8,546 nt of DNA from JBFIHZ01 sp041601535 (GTDB lineage Bacteria > Pseudomonadota > Gammaproteobacteria > Xanthomonadales > SZUA-36): assembly GCA_041601535.1 (NCBI GenBank), contig JBFIHZ010000160.1, positions 1 to 8,546 on the forward strand, read 5' to 3'. The notes under the pieces are model-generated. The model worked only from the letters and a program-made list of their open reading frames with translations, was not told the DNA's origin and did no database searches. A program made the translations under genes and the position numbers. Of the stretch, positions 1 through 6,104 are shown in pieces. How positions within the stretch are numbered: position 1 is the stretch's first letter; every line of letters starts with the position of its first letter.

Positions 1-882
1 GTAGCTTTCCACCGCCAGCACCGGCTGGCCGCTGTCGCCGATGGCCTTGGTGGGCACGTTGTAGGCGGTGGCATCGCGCGGATTGATGTAGCTGATAAAA
101 TCCAGCGGGCGTTGCCAGAGGGGTGCCGGATAATCCAGCATTTGCGCGAACTGGTGTTGCGAATTCTCTTTCGACAGCTCCCAGGAGGTCTGCAGGAACG
201 GCTCGCTGGCCAGCATCAGGCCGTGGGTGGAAGGCCGCAACCAGCGGTTGCCATGTACCACGAACAGCGGCGTGACGATGTCGCCAAAAGTCAGCGGCGG
301 GGAATCCATGATCTTGCTGACATCCGGGTAGGAGTACACGCTGAAATCAATGGTAATCGCGCTGGGGATCTGTTCGGATGCCAGCATCGGCCGGCTGTGC
401 AGCCGCTTTTCCTTGTCGTAGACAATTATATGGGGTGACAGCAGCACGCTGTCCGCCGGCAGGCTTTTCTGCAACTCGCGGTACAGCGTCATGGCGAAGT
501 AATTGGTCTTGGCGATCACCGCCTGGGCCACACGCGTTGTATCGTTGCGGATTTTCACCTCTATCGGCACCGTGCCGCCAATCGCGTTACTGGCAAAGGC
601 GTGATAGAACGGCAGTTCGGCATCGGCATGAATGATGGCCGGGTAGCGGATCACCACCAGCGCCTCGGAGCGTGGCAGCTCGCTGAACGCAGGTGCTTGT
701 GCGCTGCGCTCTTTATATACCGAGGTCTTGTTGCCCCGCGCGGTGCCCGCACAGCCGCTCAGCAGCAGGCAAAACGCAAGCGCCAGCAGACACCAGCCGG
801 TAAACGGCTTGAGGTGCTGGGTGGCTGGCCTGGCAGGGGCGTGTGTTTGCTGCAAAAAACCGGTCCTGTTAACAATCATCAT
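1..882 (-). CDS. Partial outer-membrane lipoprotein of unknown family (C-terminus beyond window)
   Basis: The complementary strand stays open from ATG at 882-880 to the window edge, giving 294 codons without a stop, so the C-terminus is missing. The product starts MMIVNRTGF and has a long polar n-region, a hydrophobic segment at about residues 30-41, and a lipobox LSGC ending at Cys44. Ala follows the Cys instead of Asp, which by the usual Lol rule predicts the outer membrane. The rest is soluble, rich in beta-type segments such as ALVVIRYPAII and GDIVTPLFVVHGNRW, and I recognise no domain. No good ribosome site precedes ATG 882 or the adjacent ATG 879. A TTG at 855-853 with AGGA nine bases upstream is an alternative start and would give a more normal signal-peptide length. 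The gene is transcribed away from the propeller-protein gene. Coding status is well supported by the intact frame and lipobox; the function is unknown. Confidence 0.85.
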   Translation of the reverse strand, partial: MMIVNRTGFLQQTHAPARPATQHLKPFTGWCLLALAFCLLLSGCAGTARGNKTSVYKERSAQAPAFSELPRSEALVVIRYPAIIHADAELPFYHAFASNAIGGTVPIEVKIRNDTTRVAQAVIAKTNYFAMTLYRELQKSLPADSVLLSPHIIVYDKEKRLHSRPMLASEQIPSAITIDFSVYSYPDVSKIMDSPPLTFGDIVTPLFVVHGNRWLRPSTHGLMLASEPFLQTSWELSKENSQHQFAQMLDYPAPLWQRPLDFISYINPRDATAYNVPTKAIGDSGQPVLAVESY

Positions 883-1182
883 CTGAGCAGTTGCGGCTCA
901 TGGGTGTGGCCCGAAGGGCAGAACCTTTCAGACCGCGGTATGCCGTTGAAATTCCCTGGCGGAAGCGCCGATGGCCGCGGTTTCGGCCAGGTGCTGTGCT
1001 TCCCGGCATGGCCGCGGGTGCCAGCATCGCGGTGACCCGAACGGCGGCGGCGCTAAATGTACCACGGACAGCCGGATTGCGCTTGCTGCCGCCGGCTGGA
1101 ACTGCGTCGCCAGTCAGCCCGGGTTAGTGGTCAGATAAGGGTTATGGCATCATGGGTCCGGTCCCGCACTGATGGTTCAGAT
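883..1182. other. Divergent intergenic region, no gene seen
   Basis: These 300 bases separate two divergent signal-peptide genes and should carry both promoters. Short open frames cross them on the plus strand, but none shows a family motif or signal sequence, and they look like GC-rich chance frames. I could not pick out a convincing -35/-10 pair for either direction. A small inverted repeat, TGAGC at 884-888 and GCTCA at 896-900, lies just upstream of the lipoprotein start. A ten-base direct repeat ATGGCCGCGG occurs at 971-980 and 1008-1017. Neither matches an operator I know. Confidence 0.5.
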
Positions 1183-2301
1183 ATGATCGCCAAACTGAAA
1201 AACTCACTTGTTGTTATGCTGCTTTGCACCCTGCCGCTGCACCCCGCGGTTGCTGATGTGCTGGATGATCGGCTGGGCAGTATTACGCTGCCGCCGGGGT
1301 TTGAAATCCGCGTGCTGGCCGATGGCGTGGAAGACGCCCGGCAAATGGCCCGCGGCGACCAGGGCACGATTTTCGTCGGCTCGCGCAAGGCTGGAAAAGT
1401 ACACGCCATCGTGGATGCCGACCGCGATTATGTATCGGACCGCGTACTGCTAATCGACCAGGGTTTAACCATGCCGTCCGGCCTGGAGTTCCGTGCTGGC
1501 AGCCTGTACGTCGGCGCGCTGGACCGCGTGTTGCGCTATGACGGCATTGAGGACAGTCTGCAGCAACCGCCCGAGCCCGTGCTGGTCAGCGATGCCTTTC
1601 CGGACAAGACCCATCACGGCTGGAAATACCTGCGCTTCGGGCCGGATGGCTGGCTGTATGTGCCGGTCGGCGCGCCGTGCAATGTTTGTGACGAGCCGGG
1701 TTTTGCCAACATCCGCCGCATCCGTGTCGATGGACAGGGAGACGAAGTCTATGTCAGCGGGGTGCGGAACAGCGTGGGGCTGGTGTTTCATCCGCAAACC
1801 GGCGAGCTGTGGTTTACCGACAATGGCCGCGACATGCTGGGTGACGAAATCCCCAACGATGAGCTGAACCGCGTCAGCCAGGCCGGGCAGCATTTTGGCT
1901 ACCCGTATTGCCATCAGGGCGATCTGCCCGATCCCGAATTTGGCGCCGGCCACCGCTGTGAGGATTACGTCGCACCGGCCGCCAAGCTGGGTCCGCACGT
2001 GGCCGCGCTGGGCCTGGTGTTCTACAGCGGCGAGCAGTTTCCGGCAGAGTACCGTGGCAAACTGTTCGTTGCCCGTCACGGCTCGTGGAACCGCACCAAG
2101 AAAATCGGTTACGACATCGCGCTGGTGTCGTTTAATGGCGAGGGCGGGGTAAGCGAGGTGGCACCGTTCGCCAGCGGCTGGTTGCAGGGTGAAGACGACT
2201 GGGGCCGGCCGAATGACATCCTGCAGCTGCCGGATGGTTCGCTGCTGGTGTCCGATGACAAGGCCAATGCCGTTTACCGCATCAGCTATACAGGAAAATA
2301 A
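1183..2301 (+). CDS. Exported beta-propeller protein, glucose/sorbosone dehydrogenase family (possibly PQQ-dependent)
   Basis: This 372-residue protein begins with a Sec signal peptide, MIAKLKNSLVVMLLCTLPLH followed by PAVA, with probable cleavage after Ala24, so it should act in the periplasm. The mature part resembles the soluble glucose/sorbosone dehydrogenase family, a six-bladed propeller that binds PQQ and calcium and oxidises sugars or aldoses. Visible family signatures are LPPGFEI (36-42), a HHGWKYLRFGPDGWLYV block (144-160) whose His pair sits where soluble glucose dehydrogenase has its catalytic His, GVRNSVGL (193-200) matching the PQQ-contacting Arg motif, LWFTDNGRD (209-217), and a closing GRPNDILQLPDGSLLVSDD blade (341-359). 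Cysteines lie at 166/169 and 243/259. I chose ATG 1183 because the signal peptide starts there; in-frame ATGs at 1057 and 1144 would add an implausible leader, and the ribosome site is weak in every case. The true substrate, and whether PQQ is bound, cannot be read from the sequence. Confidence 0.88.
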   Translation: MIAKLKNSLVVMLLCTLPLHPAVADVLDDRLGSITLPPGFEIRVLADGVEDARQMARGDQGTIFVGSRKAGKVHAIVDADRDYVSDRVLLIDQGLTMPSGLEFRAGSLYVGALDRVLRYDGIEDSLQQPPEPVLVSDAFPDKTHHGWKYLRFGPDGWLYVPVGAPCNVCDEPGFANIRRIRVDGQGDEVYVSGVRNSVGLVFHPQTGELWFTDNGRDMLGDEIPNDELNRVSQAGQHFGYPYCHQGDLPDPEFGAGHRCEDYVAPAAKLGPHVAALGLVFYSGEQFPAEYRGKLFVARHGSWNRTKKIGYDIALVSFNGEGGVSEVAPFASGWLQGEDDWGRPNDILQLPDGSLLVSDDKANAVYRISYTGK

Positions 2302-2340
2302 ACCCGTGAACGGGCTGGCTGGCACGGCTTTGGTTCGCCT

Positions 2341-2400
2341 GTGAGCGCATGCAGATGAGCGCATGCAGATGAGCGCTTGCAAATGAGCGTGTACACGTGA
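2341..2400 (+). other. Chain of four overlapping five-codon mini-ORFs upstream of the transferase gene
   Basis: Because of the 14-base period, the repeat array reads as four consecutive 18-base frames: GTG 2341-TGA 2358 (MSACR), ATG 2355-TGA 2372 (MSACR), ATG 2369-TGA 2386 (MSACK) and ATG 2383-TGA 2400 (MSVYT). Each stop overlaps the next start by four bases (ATGA), and the last overlaps the GTG of the main gene at 2397 (GTGA). None has a visible Shine-Dalgarno site, so translation is not shown. The arrangement follows automatically from the repeat unit and may be incidental. Confidence 0.4.
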
Positions 2401-2412
2401 GCGCAGGCGGGT
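2343..2412 (+). repeat. Five-unit 14-bp tandem repeat running into a start codon
   Basis: Five head-to-tail 14-base units start at 2343, 2357, 2371, 2385 and 2399. Units 1 and 2 are identical (GAGCGCATGCAGAT). Unit 3 (GAGCGCTTGCAAAT) differs at two positions. Units 4 (GAGCGTGTACACGT) and 5 (GAGCGCAGGCGGGT) are more diverged but keep GAGCG and the final T. Units 1 and 2 contain the palindrome GCATGC, and unit 4 contributes to the perfect palindrome CGTGTACACG at 2388-2397. Unit 5 lies inside the coding start of the following gene. The pattern suggests slippage or duplication of the translation-start region, with the upstream copies the most recent. Confidence 0.85.
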
Positions 2413-3452
2413 CAAAACGTTTTCTGTTCTACGTGGAACAGAATTACTGTTACGGTATCCTGCGCCCCATTCAACAGGTGCTGCGGGCGCGCGGCGACGC
2501 GGTGGCCTGGCTGCCGGTTGGCGGTGAATTCGATACCAGCGGCCTGGCCACGGACGAGCGCTGCTTCAAATCAGTGCATGAAGCCATTGACTGGCAGCCT
2601 GATGCGGTCATGGTGCCCGGCAATTTCGTGCCGGACTTTATTCCCGGCATCAAGGTGATGGTCACTCACGGGCTGATTTCGGAAAAGCGCCGCAAGAAAG
2701 ATGGCGTGATCTACTCGTTTATCGAGCGCGGCCTGTTTGACCTGTACATAACCCACGGGCCCAACACCACCGAAAAATGGCAGGAAATGGCCCGCCAGGC
2801 CGGATATTTCGAGGTGGCCGAATGCGGCTGGTCCAAGCTCGACCCGCTGTTCGACGGCAGCCTGGCGGCGCAGGCCAGTGAGCAGCCGGTGATTTACTTT
2901 GCCTCCACCTTTTCGCCGCGGCTGACCGCCGCACCGCACCTGGTGGAAACCATCCAGGGCCTGCTCGGCCAGTTTCCGTGGCACTGGCAGGTGCATTTTC
3001 ACCCCAAGATGCCGGCCGGGGTACTGGACCGTTACCGCGCCATTGCCGGTGACCGCCTGACGGTGGTGGACGGCCACGATACCCTGCAGTTGCTGCTGAA
3101 CGCCGACGTGATGCTGTGTGATACCTCGTCGATCATTTCCGAGTTTGCGCTGCTGCAAAAGCCGGTGGTGACTTTTCGCAACCTGTCACCCAAGCCCTAT
3201 ATGATTGACGTCAGCCGCACCGAGGACCTGGTGCCGGCATTGCAGCGCGCACTGCAGCGCCCGCCGGAAATCATGCAGGCGATCGCGCAGCATGCGGCGC
3301 AGACGCACCCGTGGAATGATGGCCGCAGCAGCGAGCGCATCGTGGCGGCCACCGACCGCCTGATCGAGTCCGGCCTGGGGCATCTCAAGCCCAAGCCGCG
3401 CAACCGGTTGCGCCACTGGAAAATGCGCCGTGAACTGAACTATTACCGCTGA
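2397..3452 (+). CDS. CDP-glycerol glycerophosphotransferase family protein (TagB/TagF-like)
   Basis: This 351-residue cytoplasmic or membrane-associated protein resembles the glycerophosphotransferase family, which moves glycerol phosphate or similar polyol phosphates from CDP-linked donors to lipid-linked or polysaccharide acceptors. It has two Rossmann-like halves. Supporting features are THG (90-92) and THGP (119-122) in the N-terminal half, CGWSKLDPLF (143-152) matching the G-x-x-R/K-x-D linker motif, HFHPK (200-204) with the conserved donor-site HP, CDTSSIISEFALLQKPVV (241-258) equivalent to the D-x-S-S...E motif, and PWNDGRSSER (305-314). The C-terminal 21 residues are strongly basic, a possible inner-membrane contact. 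It lacks the long N-terminal region of large TagF polymerases. An in-frame TGA at 2370 and the absence of other start codons fix the start at GTG 2397; no ribosome site is visible. uppP follows 52 bases later. Donor and acceptor are unknown; a CDP-ribitol or other polymer role is possible. Confidence 0.82.
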   Translation: MSAGGSKRFLFYVEQNYCYGILRPIQQVLRARGDAVAWLPVGGEFDTSGLATDERCFKSVHEAIDWQPDAVMVPGNFVPDFIPGIKVMVTHGLISEKRRKKDGVIYSFIERGLFDLYITHGPNTTEKWQEMARQAGYFEVAECGWSKLDPLFDGSLAAQASEQPVIYFASTFSPRLTAAPHLVETIQGLLGQFPWHWQVHFHPKMPAGVLDRYRAIAGDRLTVVDGHDTLQLLLNADVMLCDTSSIISEFALLQKPVVTFRNLSPKPYMIDVSRTEDLVPALQRALQRPPEIMQAIAQHAAQTHPWNDGRSSERIVAATDRLIESGLGHLKPKPRNRLRHWKMRRELNYYR

Positions 3453-3504
3453 GCCAGCTGCCGCCCTGGCGCCAGCCACCCGCAACCACAGGACCTGAAC
3501 AGCC

Positions 3505-4302
3505 ATGCCCGTATTCCATATTATTATCCTGTCCCTGATCCAGGGACTGACGGAATTCCTGCCGGTGTCCAGTTCCGCCCATTTGATCCTGGGCAGCCGC
3601 GCACTCGGCTGGCAGGACCAGGGCCTGGTGTTTGACGTGGCTACCCACCTGGGCACTCTGCTGGCCGTGCTGGTGTACTTCCGCCGCGATCTGCTGGACA
3701 TGTTGCAGGCCTGTCTGGGCCGCATGGGCGGACCGCAACAGCAGTATGAGCGCACCATGGTGTGGTACCTGGTACTGGCCAGCATCCCCGCGCTGCTGCT
3801 CGGCGCGCTGGCCCATGACCTGGTCGAGCACTACCTGCGCGATGTGCGCGTGATTGCCTTCACCACCTTGCTGTTTGGCGGCGTGCTGTGGTGGGCCGAT
3901 GCGGCCGGCCGGCGGGACCGGCAGGTGGAGTCCATGACCTGGCGCAGCGCGGCCCTGATCGGCCTGGCGCAGATGCTGGCGCTGGTGCCCGGGGTATCGC
4001 GTTCCGGCATCACCATCACCGCCGGCCGTTTCCTCGGCTTCACCCCGGAAGCGGCGGCGCGGTTTTCCTTCCTGCTGGCCATCCCGGTCATAGGCGGCGC
4101 CGGCGCCTACGGCGCGCTGAAAGTGGCGCGCGGCGATGCGCCGATCAACTGGCTGGAGTTTGGCCTGGCCGTGGGCGTGGCCGCACTGGCCGGCTGGTTG
4201 TGCATCGCGGCATTCCTTGCACTGTTGCGGCGCATCGGCCTGATGCCTTTTGTCTATTACCGCCTGCTGCTGGGCGTGGTTCTGCTGTGGCTGGTGCTGT
4301 AG
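3505..4302 (+). CDS. uppP: Undecaprenyl-diphosphatase (BacA/UppP family)
   Basis: This 265-residue polytopic inner-membrane enzyme removes a phosphate from undecaprenyl diphosphate, returning the carrier lipid for peptidoglycan, O-antigen and other surface-polymer synthesis; overproduction gives bacitracin resistance. Both family signature regions are intact. The first is QGLTEFLPVSSSAHL (13-27), with Gln13 and Glu17 of the (E/Q)XXXE motif and His26. The second is VPGVSRSGIT (161-170), with the catalytic Arg at 166. The rest is mostly hydrophobic helices, including a C-terminal segment ending LLLGVVLLWLVL. Length is close to the usual 265-275. The start follows AGGA at 3490-3493 with an 11-base spacer. 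The gene lies 52 bases downstream of the glycerophosphotransferase-like gene with no terminator seen between, so the two may be co-transcribed. Identification is secure. Confidence 0.96.
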   Translation: MPVFHIIILSLIQGLTEFLPVSSSAHLILGSRALGWQDQGLVFDVATHLGTLLAVLVYFRRDLLDMLQACLGRMGGPQQQYERTMVWYLVLASIPALLLGALAHDLVEHYLRDVRVIAFTTLLFGGVLWWADAAGRRDRQVESMTWRSAALIGLAQMLALVPGVSRSGITITAGRFLGFTPEAAARFSFLLAIPVIGGAGAYGALKVARGDAPINWLEFGLAVGVAALAGWLCIAAFLALLRRIGLMPFVYYRLLLGVVLLWLVL

Positions 4303-4345
4303 CGAAGCTGCACGCACCACGGTGGACTGCGGTTTTGGTCTTCGA

Positions 4346-4362
4346 TGCACTAAAATAGTGCG
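4346..4362 (+). promoter_or_regulatory. NtrC binding site, distal (glnA enhancer)
   Basis: TGCACTAAAATAGTGCG is a 17-base dyad close to the NtrC consensus TGCACYAWWWTGGTGCA; six of seven arm positions are self-complementary. Its centre is about 199 bases before the predicted sigma-54 start. The centre-to-centre distance to the next site is 31 bp, close to three helical turns, so both face the same side of the DNA as in the classic glnA enhancer pair. Confidence 0.88.
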
Positions 4363-4365
4363 TCA

Positions 4366-4374
4366 TGTTATACT
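4366..4374 (+). promoter_or_regulatory. Candidate sigma-70 type extended -10 promoter (glnAp1-like)
   Basis: TGTTATACT combines an extended -10 TGn with TATACT, one base from TATAAT. A poor -35 candidate, TGCACT at 4346-4351, lies 17 bases upstream and overlaps the distal NtrC dyad. Initiation near 4381 would fall within the proximal NtrC dyad. NtrC bound at both sites would therefore occlude this promoter, as known for glnAp1 of enteric bacteria. The call rests on sequence match and placement only. Confidence 0.55.
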
Positions 4375-4376
4375 CA

Positions 4377-4393
4377 TGCACTGAAATTGTGCA
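4377..4393 (+). promoter_or_regulatory. NtrC binding site, proximal (glnA enhancer)
   Basis: TGCACTGAAATTGTGCA keeps both conserved TGCAC/GTGCA arms around an AT-rich centre. The site is centred about 168 bases before the predicted sigma-54 start, within the normal enhancer range. With the distal site it would let NtrC~P dimers assemble into the oligomer that contacts sigma-54 polymerase by DNA looping. Confidence 0.88.
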
Positions 4394-4395
4394 TA

Positions 4396-4425
4396 GCCAG
4401 GCCCCCAGCCTGGCCGGTATTTTTT
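4396..4425 (+). terminator. Candidate intrinsic terminator between the NtrC sites and the sigma-54 promoter
   Basis: A perfect 7-bp stem (GCCAGGC 4396-4402, GCCTGGC 4408-4414) with a CCCCA loop is followed, after five bases, by six T residues (4420-4425). It could end the uppP transcript, which stops at 4302. It also lies only about 15 bases after the expected start of the extended -10 promoter, so it would attenuate transcripts from there while leaving the sigma-54 promoter downstream unaffected. The gap between stem and T-run makes it a moderate rather than strong terminator. Confidence 0.6.
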
Positions 4426-4526
4426 CAGAAAAACAGATTGAGCGGAATATGCGCCTAAAAGCCGCCTAATTCGCCCAATGTGATGCTAAAACTCAGTGCG
4501 TGCCAAACAGGCCCGGAAAGTGTTTC

Positions 4527-4543
4527 TGGCATGAAAACTGCAT
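4527..4543 (+). promoter_or_regulatory. Sigma-54 promoter of glnA (glnAp2-like)
   Basis: TGGCATGAAAACTGCAT fits the sigma-54 consensus TGGCAC-N5-TTGCW with the invariant GG (4528-4529) and GC (4540-4541) ten bases apart. Transcription should start around 4552-4554, leaving a leader of about 36 bases that includes GAGGA at 4574-4578. With two NtrC dyads upstream this is the nitrogen-regulated promoter. I saw no clear IHF site in between. Confidence 0.9.
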
Positions 4544-4588
4544 ATATATAGCGACCCATTTTGGAACACAACTGAGGACGACCCAATC

Positions 4589-5998
4589 ATGAGCGGTGAA
4601 AAAATACTCAAAACCCTGAAAGACAAAGACTACGAATTTGTTGACCTGCGATTCTGCGATACCCGCGGCAAAGAGCAGCACGTCAGCCTGCCAACGCGCG
4701 TGGTGGACGAAGACATGTTCGAAGAAGGCAAAATGTTTGACGGCTCGTCCATTTCGGGTTGGAAAGGCATTAACGAATCCGACATGGTACTGATGCCGGA
4801 TGTAGAAACTGCGGTGGAAGACCCCTTCTCCGAGCACAAAACCATGATCGTGCGCTGTGATGTGCTGGAACCGCACACCATGGAAGGGTACAACCGTTGC
4901 CCGCGGTCCCTGGCCAAGCGCGCCGAGGCCTACCTGGTGTCCAGCGGAACCGCCGACACCGCCTATTTCGGACCGGAGCCGGAATTCTTCGTATTTGACG
5001 ATGTGCGTTTCAACGTGGATATGGCGGGTTGCAGCTACCGTATCGACTCAGAAGAAGCGGCATGGAACTCCAGCACCGAGTATGAAGGTGGCAATACCGG
5101 CCATCGTCCAGGCGTCAAGGGCGGTTACTTCCCGGTACCGCCGGTGGATTCGCTGCACGACCTGCGCGCCACCATGTGCCAGGTAATGGAAGGAATGGGT
5201 GTGCCCGTTGAGGTACATCACCACGAGGTGGGTACCGCCGGGCAGTGCGAAATCGGCACCGTGTTCAACACGCTGACGCGCAAAGCCGACGAAACCATGA
5301 TTCTGAAGTACGTGGTACAGAACGTGGCGCACGCGGCCGGCAAAACCGCCACCTTTATGCCCAAGCCGCTGGTGGGTGACAACGGCTCCGGCATGCACGT
5401 GCATCAGTCACTGTCGAAAAACGGCAACAACCTGTTCAGTGGTGATGGCTATGGCGGCCTGTCGGAAACCGCGCTGCATTATATTGGCGGCATTTTCAAA
5501 CACGCCCGCGCCATCAACGCGTTCTCCAATGCCACCACCAACAGCTACAAGCGCCTGGTGCCCGGTTTTGAAGCACCGGTGATGCTGGCTTACTCGGCCC
5601 GTAACCGGTCGGCTTCCTGCCGCATTCCGTTTGTCGGCAACCCCAAAGGCCGCCGCATTGAAGTGCGCTTCGGCGATCCGGCGGGCAACGTCTACCTGAC
5701 CTTTGCCGCGATGATGATGGCTGGCCTGGACGGCATCAAGAACAAGCTGGATCCGGGTTCCGCCATGGACAAGGACTTGTACGATTTGCCGGCCGAAGAG
5801 GCCAAAGCCATTCCCACCGTATGTTCCAGCCTGGACCAGGCGCTGGAAGCGCTGGACGGCGATCGTGAATTTCTCAAGGCCGGCGGTGTCTTTGATGATG
5901 ACCTTATCGATGCGTACATCCGCTTGAAGATGAACGAGGTGACGCGCTTCCGGATGAGTACCCATCCGGTTGAATTTGATATGTATTACTCTCTGTAA
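4589..5998 (+). CDS. glnA: Type I glutamine synthetase
   Basis: The enzyme joins ammonia to glutamate using ATP to form glutamine, the main ammonium assimilation step, in the cytoplasm as a dodecamer of two hexameric rings. The 469 residues match the length of the enterobacterial GSI-beta enzyme. Recognisable parts are the N-terminal beta-grasp domain with MFDGSSISGWKGINESDM (49-66, Asp51 reaching a neighbouring active site), metal-binding EPEFFVFDD (130-138), NGSGMHVHQS (265-274) with the metal/ATP-site His residues, the glutamate-flap Glu328 in PGFEAP, NRSASCRIP (339-347), and the GlnE adenylylation site with Tyr398 in AMDKDLYDLP. The presence of that Tyr implies control by adenylylation. 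The start is supported by GAGGA at 4574-4578, ten bases upstream. Transcription should come mainly from the sigma-54 promoter under NtrC control. Nothing essential is missing. Confidence 0.98.
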   Translation: MSGEKILKTLKDKDYEFVDLRFCDTRGKEQHVSLPTRVVDEDMFEEGKMFDGSSISGWKGINESDMVLMPDVETAVEDPFSEHKTMIVRCDVLEPHTMEGYNRCPRSLAKRAEAYLVSSGTADTAYFGPEPEFFVFDDVRFNVDMAGCSYRIDSEEAAWNSSTEYEGGNTGHRPGVKGGYFPVPPVDSLHDLRATMCQVMEGMGVPVEVHHHEVGTAGQCEIGTVFNTLTRKADETMILKYVVQNVAHAAGKTATFMPKPLVGDNGSGMHVHQSLSKNGNNLFSGDGYGGLSETALHYIGGIFKHARAINAFSNATTNSYKRLVPGFEAPVMLAYSARNRSASCRIPFVGNPKGRRIEVRFGDPAGNVYLTFAAMMMAGLDGIKNKLDPGSAMDKDLYDLPAEEAKAIPTVCSSLDQALEALDGDREFLKAGGVFDDDLIDAYIRLKMNEVTRFRMSTHPVEFDMYYSL

Positions 5999-6050
5999 CT
6001 ACCGGGGCTTGCCTGGTTCATGCGAACTTCGGAACGCTTCGGTAAAACGC

Positions 6051-6074
6051 TGGCCCTGCACACAAGCAGGGTCA
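6051..6074 (+). other. Hairpin in the glnA-DUF4124 gap, no U-tract
   Basis: TGGCCCTGC (6051-6059) and GCAGGGTCA (6066-6074) can form a 9-bp stem with one G-U pair and an ACACAA loop. It lies 52 bases after the glnA stop and about 30 bases before the next gene. No run of T follows, so it is not an intrinsic terminator. It may protect the abundant glnA message from 3' decay or mark a processing point, making glnA more abundant than the downstream genes; this is inference. The 106-base gap shows no NtrC or sigma-54 site. Confidence 0.5.
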
Positions 6075-6104
6075 GCGGAACGGACAGCGAACAGGAGATG
6101 AACC

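Noticed and set aside
971..1017. Direct repeat ATGGCCGCGG, two copies 37 bases apart
   Set aside because: Ten-base GC-rich matches are expected by chance in DNA of this composition; no dyad or promoter context was found.
112..1035. Overlapping plus-strand open frames in the first kilobase
   Set aside because: They lie opposite the lipoprotein frame and show no motif; the minus strand has an uninterrupted frame with a lipobox.
2304..2315. CCCG-TGAA-CGGG hairpin after the propeller gene
   Set aside because: A four-base stem with no T-run is too weak to call a terminator.
2320..2335. Sigma-54-like TGGCAC-N5-TGGTT upstream of the glycerophosphotransferase-like gene
   Set aside because: The -12 element has GT in place of the invariant GC and no activator dyad is nearby.
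2343..2412. CRISPR-like array
   Set aside because: Units are 14 bases head to tail with no spacers and no cas gene in the window; it is a simple tandem repeat.
1465..2415. Minus-strand open frame (316 codons) antisense to the propeller-protein gene
   Set aside because: The plus strand has a signal peptide and family motifs; the antisense product shows none and looks like a shadow frame.
3385..4350. Long minus-strand open frame (321 codons) antisense to uppP
   Set aside because: It is antisense to a gene with intact catalytic motifs, its translation is Gln/His/Gly-rich low-complexity with no domain, and GC-rich codon use readily opens that frame.
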